NCBI GenBank assembly: GCA_041481445.1 | Contig: JBGPBV010000050.1 | Location: 1 to 40,841 of the forward strand | Length of the DNA stretch: 40,841 nucleotides | Source of the DNA: AA29 sp041481445 | GTDB taxonomy: Bacteria > Acidobacteriota > Vicinamibacteria > Fen-336 | Reading direction: 5' to 3' | Shown: piece by piece, positions 8,743-14,340 of the stretch | How positions within the stretch are numbered: position 1 is the first letter of the stretch | Layout of the letters: each line of letters begins with the position of its first letter | The notes under the pieces: model-generated | What the model was told of the DNA's origin: nothing | Database searches by the model: none | What the model saw: the letters and a program-made list of their open reading frames with translations, nothing else | Position numbers and translations under genes: made by a program

Positions 8743-9167
8743 CACTGCGGCCTCACGACGAGGACGGAGCAGGTCGCGTGGGAGACGATCCGGTGCGACG
8801 TGGTCCCGAACAGCCACTCCCGCACCACCGAGTGTCCCCGGTGGCCGACCACGACGAGATCGCTGCGCGTGTCCACCGCCAGCCGGAGGATCTGCTCGGC
8901 GGCGTGACCGACGAGGACGCGCGTCTCCAGGTCGAGGCCGCGCGACTTGGCCCTCGTCTTCAGGCCCTCGAAAAGCCGCTCGTAGTGCTCGGTCGCCGCT
9001 TCCAGCGTGGCCTCGGTCTCGACGCGCGTCGGAGGCTCCGGTGGAGTCGCGACGGAGACGACCTGCAGCCGGGCTCCGCATACGCCGGCCAGGTCGAGCG
9101 CCGTCTCGAAGGCCTCGTCCGCCTCCCTGGAGCCGTCATGTCCGGCAAGGATGCGCTTCGGTATCAT
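8742..9167 (-). CDS. Single-domain universal stress protein
   Basis: The start at 9167 (MIPKRILAGHDGS) is chosen over in-frame upstream codons because GGAAGGAG sits just before it and the USP fold begins at once. The product is 141 residues. The ATP-binding signature G-x2-G-x9-G-T is intact (GHRGHSVVREWLFGTT), so an ATP-binding UspA-like protein is likely. It follows the antiporter by 31 nt and overlaps crcB by 1 nt. USP genes are known members of fluoride-riboswitch operons. The Pro/Arg-rich upstream extension that an earlier start would give is coding-frame noise over the antiporter's 3' end. Confidence 0.92.
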   Translation of the reverse strand: MIPKRILAGHDGSREADEAFETALDLAGVCGARLQVVSVATPPEPPTRVETEATLEAATEHYERLFEGLKTRAKSRGLDLETRVLVGHAAEQILRLAVDTRSDLVVVGHRGHSVVREWLFGTTSHRIVSHATCSVLVVRPQ

Positions 9168-9198
9168 CGAGCTCCTTCCGCTTCTTGTCGCTTCCCGA

Positions 9199-10416
9199 TC
9201 ACCGTGCGGCTTCCTGCGCCGCCGTGGACGCAGCGCGGGGTGGCGCGGCCTCGGGTGCCGCCTCCGGCCTCGGCAGCAAGTATCGGGGCAGGAAGAACGC
9301 GTTGGCAACGAGGGTCGGCAGGACCGCGCTGCCGATGACGGCGGCGATGAGGAACGAGTACTGCGGCTGGTCGATGACGCCGTGGGTGAGCCCGAAGAGG
9401 GCCGAGATGCTGCCGAAGGTCAGCCCGGTCGACATGAGCAGCGTCGTGTACGCCGCTTCCTGCCGCGGGTAACGGAAGAGGCGCGTGACCGGCCAGACCC
9501 CGACCGTCTTCGTGGCGAGCTTCGCGAAGAGAAGGCCAAGGACGCTCCCCGGCGCGGCCACCAGCGCGGGCACCGACACGAAGGATCCGGCGCGGATGAA
9601 GTAGAAGGGCGTGAGCAGCCCGAAGGTGACCGTGCGCAGGCGGCGAACCAGCGCGTGATCCTTCCCCACCGTGCCTGCCAGCACCATCCCGATGAGGTAC
9701 GCGGGCAGGACGGCCTCGCTCCCGGCCCACGCGGCCAGGGCACCCATGCCGAACAGCGCGAGCAGGATGAACTTGGCCTCCAGCTCGGAGGGCCGTCCTC
9801 CGTACCGCCGGAAGAAACGGGGGGTGATCCAGGGGAGGGCGCTGAGCACGACGATGGAGACGCCGACGAAGGTCACCGTCTTCCAGGTGAACGGCGCGAA
9901 GATCAGCCCGAGAGCGATGACCGTCCCGAGATCATTGACGAAGCAGGCCGCGAGCACCGCCTTGCCGAAGTGGGTGCTGTTGAGGCCCAGCTCCAGCATC
10001 ACGGCGTAGACGACGGCCACGGACGTCGTGGAGAGCGCGACGCCGGCGAGCCAGCTCGCCCGCGGTGCCCAGTGGAGACCGTAGAGCGCGAACGCGGTGC
10101 AGCCCAGGAACGGAGCGAAGAAGCCCACCAGGCCGATCGCGGTCGTCTCCCTCCATTTGGCGCGGAACACCGCCGGATCCAGCTCGGCGCCCGCGAGGAA
10201 GGTCAGGATGATGGCCCCGGTTCCCGAGAGGAACGTGATCCACGGCTCGCTCGTACCCAGGAGGGCTCGCCCGATGAACGCGCCGATCAGGAGCTGGGCG
10301 ACCGTCCCCACGACGATCTCGGAGAGCGCGGTGGCAACCCTGAGCCAGATGGACAGGAGGGTCGCCACCAAGGCAAGGCCGAGCCATAGGGCGGCCAAGG
10401 CCCAGACGCCGGTCAT
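9199..10416 (-). CDS. Cation:proton antiporter with ND motif, first large gene of the fluoride operon
   Basis: The 405-residue protein has about 12 membrane segments and the monovalent cation:proton antiporter fold: unwound-helix region GVALSTTSVAVVYAV, then ACFVNDLGTVIALG with N161-D162 in the ion-binding position, and GLLTPFYFIRAGSFVSV and GLTFGSISALFG later. The ND pair, instead of the DD pair of NapA/NhaA, is associated in this superfamily with electroneutral exchange. The ATG overlaps the TGA of a 33-codon leader ORF (ATGA). Na+/H+ antiporters are known fluoride-riboswitch targets. The C-terminal tail is Ala/Pro-rich. The ion exchanged (Na+, K+ or other) is not decided by sequence. Confidence 0.9.
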   Translation of the reverse strand: MTGVWALAALWLGLALVATLLSIWLRVATALSEIVVGTVAQLLIGAFIGRALLGTSEPWITFLSGTGAIILTFLAGAELDPAVFRAKWRETTAIGLVGFFAPFLGCTAFALYGLHWAPRASWLAGVALSTTSVAVVYAVMLELGLNSTHFGKAVLAACFVNDLGTVIALGLIFAPFTWKTVTFVGVSIVVLSALPWITPRFFRRYGGRPSELEAKFILLALFGMGALAAWAGSEAVLPAYLIGMVLAGTVGKDHALVRRLRTVTFGLLTPFYFIRAGSFVSVPALVAAPGSVLGLLFAKLATKTVGVWPVTRLFRYPRQEAAYTTLLMSTGLTFGSISALFGLTHGVIDQPQYSFLIAAVIGSAVLPTLVANAFFLPRYLLPRPEAAPEAAPPRAASTAAQEAAR

Positions 10417-10514
10417 GCGCCTTCCCGTGGACCGCGACGAGCCGGACCGTCCGCGGCGAATGGATCGGGATCGTCTGGTGAGGAATGCCGGGCGGTGGGG
10501 GGCGTCTGCGTCAT
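10413..10514 (-). CDS. 33-codon leader ORF between fluoride riboswitch and antiporter
   Basis: An ATG at 10514 is preceded by a strong AGGAGG (10529-10524) at 9 nt spacing. The frame runs 33 codons (starting MTQTPPTARHSSPDDPDPF) and its TGA overlaps the antiporter ATG as ATGA. The antiporter's own ribosome site is weak, so translating this ORF probably delivers ribosomes to the antiporter start. The AGGAGG is also the sequence that the riboswitch can sequester. The peptide is Pro/Asp/Arg-rich, hydrophilic and without a known family; it may matter only as a translated leader. No homologue is recognised. Confidence 0.6.
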   Translation of the reverse strand: MTQTPPTARHSSPDDPDPFAADGPARRGPREGA

Positions 10515-10523
10515 GAACCGGAG

Positions 10524-10557
10524 CCTCCTACAGCGCTCATCGAGCATGCCGTAGGAG
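10524..10557 (-). promoter_or_regulatory. Shine-Dalgarno-sequestering stem of the fluoride riboswitch
   Basis: The 3' end of the aptamer carries CTCCTAC (10557-10551). It is perfectly complementary (7 bp) to GTAGGAG (10531-10525), which contains the Shine-Dalgarno of the leader ORF. The same CTCC is needed for the aptamer's GGAGTC/GACTCC stem, so the two pairings exclude each other. This predicts a translational ON switch: fluoride stabilises the aptamer and frees the ribosome site. Confidence 0.75.
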
Positions 10558-10604
10558 TCATCAGCCTCGGTCTCCCGAGGCGGTTCAGGCGGACTCCATC
10601 GCCC
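10548..10604 (-). promoter_or_regulatory. Fluoride riboswitch (crcB motif) aptamer
   Basis: Read on the minus strand, the segment has the crcB-motif signature: GGGCGATGG at its 5' end, AACCGCC in the middle, and GGCTGATGACTCCTAC at its 3' end. Pairings seen: GGAGTC (10597-10592) with GACTCC (10559-10554), 6 bp; GCCTCGG (10581-10575) with CCGAGGC (10570-10564), 7 bp closed by a GAGA tetraloop; and GGCG (10603-10600) with CGCC (10591-10588), which matches the known pseudoknot. The downstream operon contains crcB, DUF190, an antiporter and a USP, all typical of fluoride-regulated genes. The match rests on recalled consensus and hand folding. Confidence 0.9.
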
Positions 10605-10611
10605 TGCGGAA

Positions 10612-10641
10612 AGTATGGATCCGTCGGCGCGGCGCCGTCAA
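10612..10641 (-). promoter_or_regulatory. Promoter of the fluoride operon
   Basis: TTGACG (10641-10636) and CATACT (10617-10612) are separated by 18 nt on the minus strand. The predicted transcription start falls about 6-8 nt downstream, at the first bases of the riboswitch aptamer, which is the expected position. Confidence 0.6.
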
Positions 10642-10723
10642 TTCCGCCGACGGTCAGAACTCAGCGCGCGGCGGTCGAGGCGTGCACCGCACATGGCTCA
10701 TCCACGTACCTCTTGCCACTCGC

Positions 10724-10735
10724 TACAATGCGGGT
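10724..10735 (+). promoter_or_regulatory. Candidate -10 element for a leaderless transcript
   Basis: TACAAT (10724-10729) ends 6 nt before the A of the ATG at 10736, so the transcription start would coincide with the start codon. No good -35 element is visible at 17 nt upstream and there is no Shine-Dalgarno in this gap. Confidence 0.4.
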
Positions 10736-10930
10736 ATGACGTCGCGCTCGAGATCATGGGCCTGCCGCTGCGGCGGGCATCTCGTTCTCAGGTTCGAGAG
10801 CGAACCCGGTGAGCAGCGATCCCAGGACGCGCAGTTCGTCTGCCCACGATGCGGCAGGAGCCATTCAGTGCCGCCTATTCTTGGAGAGCAAATCCGGCCA
10901 GACAGCGTCAGGGTAATCCTGTCGTCCTGA
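10736..10930 (+). CDS. Small zinc-ribbon protein
   Basis: The 64-residue product has C10-x-C12 and C36-x2-C39 arranged as two zinc knuckles separated by a short beta-rich stretch (ACRCGGHLVLRFE ... FVCPRCGRSHSV), a zinc-ribbon pattern. No enzyme domain is present; such proteins bind nucleic acid or protein, or are structural. It has no ribosome binding site but a TACAAT placed so that the message could be leaderless. It is divergent from the fluoride operon and ends 6 nt before the stop of the convergent lipoprotein gene. I recognise no named family. Confidence 0.6.
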   Translation: MTSRSRSWACRCGGHLVLRFESEPGEQRSQDAQFVCPRCGRSHSVPPILGEQIRPDSVRVILSS

Positions 10931-10936
10931 CGTCGA

Positions 10937-11476
10937 TCACAGGTGGCCGTCCTTCAGCGGCAGGAGAACGAGTTGGTTCGCTGAATGGTCGACGCGAATG
11001 GCGATCTCTTCGCCGATGCATTCGTCCTCCCAGGCGACGCCCTGCGCCGAGCCGCTGCCGTCGAGCAGATGAACCCGCGTGCTCGGATCGAACCAGACCT
11101 CACCGGGCGCTGGCCGAGACGCTCCGGCCAAGGCTTCGACGCGAGCCAAGTAGTCCGCGGGCGACGACGTCGAGAACACGGCCTGGTACAACCGCCCATC
11201 GGCGAACGAGAGCTGCAGGCGGCCGGCATGGCCGAGGTGTTCGAATCGGTCGAGTTGGACACGCAGCTCTTTGACCAGGCCACGGGGTGGTTGGGGTGCA
11301 ACATCGACCGTGATCGGGCCGGGCAGGTGCGTCCTGATCTCGGCGAGTGTCTGGTGGCTGCGCAGGTCGCCGATCATGCGGCTCGGAGGGCCGTCGCATC
11401 GCGGGTGCTCGCAGCCGGCGGCGGAGCAGACGAAGAGGATGGCCGAGATCAGCGCGCGGCCAGCGCCCCTAGACAC
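10937..11476 (-). CDS. Hypothetical lipoprotein
   Basis: The GTG start at 11476 gives a 179-residue protein with a short hydrophobic signal and a lipobox (SAAGC, Cys at about residue 22), so it is probably lipid-anchored. The mature part has no recognised domain; its pattern of short beta-like stretches (ELRVQLDRFEHLGHAGRLQLSFADGRLYQAVFS, VWFDPSTRVHLLDG) suggests a compact beta-rich periplasmic domain. Its start overlaps the end of the upstream membrane-protein gene by 8 nt, so the two form a coupled pair. Sampled G+C here is lower than in the flanking stress genes. Confidence 0.7.
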   Translation of the reverse strand: MSRGAGRALISAILFVCSAAGCEHPRCDGPPSRMIGDLRSHQTLAEIRTHLPGPITVDVAPQPPRGLVKELRVQLDRFEHLGHAGRLQLSFADGRLYQAVFSTSSPADYLARVEALAGASRPAPGEVWFDPSTRVHLLDGSGSAQGVAWEDECIGEEIAIRVDHSANQLVLLPLKDGHL

Positions 11477-11996
11477 TCAGCCGCCGCGCCGTTACGACCT
11501 GCTCATGCTCAGGGGCGTCGTGCGGGTCCATCCCCGGTTCTCGCCCCGAACCCAGGCGCGGTAGAGCCGCACGGTCTTGGGCGACCACGATGACGGCGCT
11601 CTGTGGGCGCCCGTGCTTGCGATAGGCCCAGGCCGCGGACACCGCGCAACCAGCGAACACCACGGGACTGAACACGGCCAGGAGGCGCATGACGACAGTG
11701 ATCAGCGTGATCGTCTCAACGCCGACCCAGAACCATCCCGACACCGCCTGGACCATCACGGCGAAGACCAACAAGCCAGAGACCGCCACCCGGTCCCCCG
11801 CCGCCGCCAACGGCCACGCCCAGACGACGCTGTAGACGACGGCGAAAAGGGGAGTGAGGACGAAGAGACCGCCCCCCAGCGCGACGGCCACCGTTATGGG
11901 TCCGGCGTCGTCGACGAGGATCCAGCCGAGGACTTCGGCTGTTATTGAGGCCAGCCAAACACCGAGCAGCTCCCGCAATGAAGGCCGCCTGGTCAC
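11469..11996 (-). CDS. Hypothetical integral membrane protein
   Basis: The start is set at the GTG at 11996 because GGAGGAGG lies 5 nt upstream; a longer frame from a TTG at 12053 lacks any ribosome site. The 175-residue product (MTRRPSLRELLGVWLASITAEVLGW...) has four or five hydrophobic segments between residues about 9 and 130 and a hydrophilic C-terminal tail of about 45 residues. No family is recognised. It overlaps the lipoprotein gene by 8 nt, which suggests the two act together at the envelope. One copy of the 21-bp repeat lies 66-86 nt upstream of this start. Confidence 0.65.
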   Translation of the reverse strand: MTRRPSLRELLGVWLASITAEVLGWILVDDAGPITVAVALGGGLFVLTPLFAVVYSVVWAWPLAAAGDRVAVSGLLVFAVMVQAVSGWFWVGVETITLITVVMRLLAVFSPVVFAGCAVSAAWAYRKHGRPQSAVIVVAQDRAALPRLGSGREPGMDPHDAPEHEQVVTARRLSV

Positions 11997-12051
11997 CCGT
12001 GCCTCCTCCGGGCGCAAACGCGAAACGCCTCTCCAAGCTAAGGGTACCCGC

Positions 12052-12075
12052 AATACTGAACGAATGTCCAGTATT
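12052..12075. repeat. Short inverted repeat overlapping the left 21-bp repeat
   Basis: AATACTG (12052-12058) and CAGTATT (12069-12075) form a 7-bp inverted repeat with a 10-nt spacer upstream of the membrane-protein gene. The right arm lies inside the 21-bp direct repeat. It could be an operator or a hairpin. Confidence 0.5.
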
Positions 12076-12082
12076 ACTTAAC
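12062..12082 (+). repeat. 21-bp direct repeat, left copy
   Basis: The segment starting GAATGTCC and ending TACTTAAC matches 13398-13418 at 20 of 21 positions in the same orientation. The single difference is the centre base of an AGTA-N-TACT palindrome. The two copies bracket a 1.3-kb segment holding one membrane-protein gene. Confidence 0.9.
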
Positions 12083-12204
12083 CAAATCCACAAGGACTAG
12101 GCCGAACACGACGCCCAGACCCTATGGGATGGGTACTCACGGGACCTCCCTTTGGTCTCGCGCTCGCGCGCCCGTATCGATTCAACGCGGCGGTCGACAG
12201 ATCG

Positions 12205-13368
12205 CTAGGACGGAGCGGCGGACGGCATGCCGTAGAGCCGCCCCGCGGTATGACAGGTGAGCAGGTACGCCATTGGGAACGCGAGCGAGAGGTTCCGCAC
12301 CTCGTCGAGCGTTCCGAACAGCACGAAGAGCGGGACGAGCACGGCCATCATGGCCACGAACGCGACACGCAGGCGGTACGGCTTCTCTCGCCAGAACAAG
12401 AACGTCGCCGCGCCGAACAGGACGATGCTGACGACGTTGAATGGGCCTGGAAACGGCAAGAGCGGCCCGTACGGATCCCAGAACCGGATCCAAGGCTCGG
12501 GCGACAACAAGAACCGGACGTTGTCCCAGAGCTGGAACTCCGCGTTCGCCCCTGGATTGGAAGCGAACGTGAGTCGCACCCAGGACAGGATCGGGACGCC
12601 GATGAGGGTGTGCAACGACACGTGCATGCCCAGCCGGCCACGAGCCATTTGCCCGCGATGCAGCGCGAGGAAGTACACGACCAGCAGCACGGCGCTTTCC
12701 TTGTTGAGACACGCGAGCGCGAAGCACGGGTAATAGAGCAGCCAGCGCCGCTCGAGGAGAAGGGCGACCGCCACCGTGGCGAGGAGCAGCTCCGGGAAGT
12801 CGTAGAGGTATCCGCCACGGGAGAACGACATCGGAAGGACGAGGAGGGCGGCGATGGGCGCCCAGTCCGCAAACGAATCCGGAAAGCTCGCGACACGCGT
12901 CAGGCGACGCATGGCCACGAGCAGGAGGAACACCACCGCCCAGAGGATCTCGTAGGCAACGTACTGCGATGGCAAGGGATTCGGGCCCCACGCGAACCGC
13001 CGGTGCGCCGACAGCGAGGGGTGGTCCTCTACCGGCCGGGCCAGGTCCCATTCCACGATCTCCTCGAGGCGCGCCGCCGGGAGAAGGCTGGTCACGCCGT
13101 TGACGATGGCCGGCGTGAGGGCACGGAACACGAAGGGCCGATGCGCTCCTTGTGTGATGAGCGCCTTGAAACCGTACCGAGGCGACCGTGCACGAAAGCC
13201 CCAGCGGTTCATGAACGTGTTGAGGACCATCGCGGCGACGACGACGTAAAGCGCGGTCCGGAAGACGGAGAGCCAGAGTCGGCGTCGGGCGGGCAGGACA
13301 CCACGCGCGGGCTCCCGCGTCCGCGAGGATTCGTCTTCGACTGGGGAGGGAAACGAAGCCAGAACCAC
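12205..13368 (-). CDS. Polytopic membrane protein, GT-C glycosyltransferase-like
   Basis: The 387-residue protein (GTG start) has a cytosolic N-terminus rich in Arg and about nine hydrophobic segments. RPFVFRALTPAIVN after the first helix, GGYLYDFPELLLA in the middle and CLNKESAVLLVVYF later resemble GT-C-fold membrane proteins that transfer sugars from lipid-linked donors, and related uncharacterised families. I cannot place it in a specific family and see no proven catalytic Asp pair, so the enzymatic role is a guess. The gene has lower G+C (about 65% in sampled lines against up to 78% in the ATPase gene) and lies alone between two copies of a 21-bp direct repeat, which suggests separate acquisition. 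Confidence 0.6.
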   Translation of the reverse strand: MVLASFPSPVEDESSRTREPARGVLPARRRLWLSVFRTALYVVVAAMVLNTFMNRWGFRARSPRYGFKALITQGAHRPFVFRALTPAIVNGVTSLLPAARLEEIVEWDLARPVEDHPSLSAHRRFAWGPNPLPSQYVAYEILWAVVFLLLVAMRRLTRVASFPDSFADWAPIAALLVLPMSFSRGGYLYDFPELLLATVAVALLLERRWLLYYPCFALACLNKESAVLLVVYFLALHRGQMARGRLGMHVSLHTLIGVPILSWVRLTFASNPGANAEFQLWDNVRFLLSPEPWIRFWDPYGPLLPFPGPFNVVSIVLFGAATFLFWREKPYRLRVAFVAMMAVLVPLFVLFGTLDEVRNLSLAFPMAYLLTCHTAGRLYGMPSAAPS

Positions 13369-13397
13369 TCGAATCGAGTCTAAAGCGTGGCTGGTCG

Positions 13398-13418
13398 GAA
13401 TGTCCAGTAATACTTAAC
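13398..13418 (+). repeat. 21-bp direct repeat, right copy
   Basis: It matches the copy at 12062-12082 at 20 of 21 positions, again as a direct repeat, and stands 30 nt upstream of the GT-C-like gene start. As with the left copy it lies upstream of a minus-strand gene, so a shared operator or promoter element is as possible as a mobile-element scar. Confidence 0.9.
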
Positions 13419-13457
13419 AGACAGGTCGAGATGGATGTTTCGGAGTCACCATCAAGA

Positions 13458-14279
13458 CTATTTCCCGGCGCTCCGGCCGAGGGCAGTCAGCCAGCCCGAC
13501 TGCCACCCCATGGTGTCTGTCCGCACCAGGCCGGCGGCATCCAGCTCCTGAAGTACCCTGGCGGCGGCATCGGCATCGCCTTCGAGCGCCTTCGTCGCGA
13601 TGCGCTTCAGGGGCAGCGGAGAAGAGGGATGTTCGTTGTCGAAGAGCACAAGCGCCCGAAGCACCTGCTGTGCTGTCTCGCTGCGCGCTCCCGGCTCGGG
13701 CCGCGGCCTCGACTTGCCCATCGACGGCCGGGTGGACACCAGAAGGATTCGTGCGGGCCGCTTGCCGACGTTACGCCAAAGGCGCAGCTCTCCGGGAAGG
13801 ATCGTCGCCGTGTCTCCCTCACCCAAGGTGTGCTCTTCCGGTCCGAGCGTCAGATGTACCTGGCCCTCGAGGACCAGACCAAATTCCTCCGCGGCGTGCC
13901 CGTATGGATGCTTTCCGCTACGGCCGCCTCCTTCGAGCGTGATCATCACCGCCTCGAGGGCCTCCCCCGCTTCGTGGAGGCTCTCGATGACGGCGTGCGA
14001 CCAGCCGCTGGCGAGCATCCGTCGCTCGGAGGCCCTGAGGACGTGTCCGCCGCGTCCCGGCGCCGCCGCCGCGAAGAACTCCCCCAGTGTGACACCGAGC
14101 GCGTGCGCGATCCGCTCCATGGAGCTGATGGACGGCGAGGCCTGCCCGTTCTCGACCTGGGACATGAAGCTGGCGGAGAAGTCCGTCCGCGCCGCAAGGT
14201 CCCGCAGGGACAACCCCTGCCGTGTCCTGAGGCGCCGGACGTGATCGCCAACCGCTTGTTGCTTTAGGGGCCCTGCCAT
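13458..14279 (-). CDS. XRE-family regulator with cupin domain and C-terminal winged-helix-like extension
   Basis: Residues about 9-65 are an HTH_3 DNA-binding domain (VRRLRTRQGLSLRDLAARTDFSASFMSQVENGQASPS). Residues about 105-190 form a cupin with HPYGHAAEEFGLVLEGQVHLTLG and GEGDTATILPGELRLWRN; this is the usual XRE-cupin (PuuR/SutR-like) architecture, in which the cupin senses a small ligand. The 273-residue length exceeds the usual 180-200. The extra C-terminal 70 residues (QQVLRALVLFDNEHPSSPLPLKRIATKALEGDADAAARVLQELDAAGLV) read like a MarR/PadR-type winged helix. No strong ribosome site precedes the ATG. It may control the neighbouring antiporter or the membrane-protein block; the target is unknown. 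Confidence 0.88.
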   Translation of the reverse strand: MAGPLKQQAVGDHVRRLRTRQGLSLRDLAARTDFSASFMSQVENGQASPSISSMERIAHALGVTLGEFFAAAAPGRGGHVLRASERRMLASGWSHAVIESLHEAGEALEAVMITLEGGGRSGKHPYGHAAEEFGLVLEGQVHLTLGPEEHTLGEGDTATILPGELRLWRNVGKRPARILLVSTRPSMGKSRPRPEPGARSETAQQVLRALVLFDNEHPSSPLPLKRIATKALEGDADAAARVLQELDAAGLVRTDTMGWQSGWLTALGRSAGK

Positions 14280-14340
14280 CGTGGCGTCGGACGGGACCGG
14301 ACTCTACACCAAAGCGCAATCCGCGGGGTCCGCGAGGCCC

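Noticed and set aside
9168..9308. N-terminal extension of the USP to an upstream start
   Set aside because: The extension is Arg/Pro-rich, overlaps the antiporter end, and a strong ribosome site marks 9167 as the start.
10485..10739. Plus-strand 84-codon frame across the riboswitch
   Set aside because: It is antisense to the aptamer and leader ORF, has no family or ribosome site, and its composition is random.
11997..12053. TTG start at 12053 for the small membrane protein
   Set aside because: GGAGGAGG directly precedes the GTG at 11996 and nothing supports the upstream TTG.
12124..13383. Open frame antisense to the GT-C-like membrane protein
   Set aside because: Its product is charged and repetitive, with no ribosome site; the minus-strand frame has coherent membrane helices.
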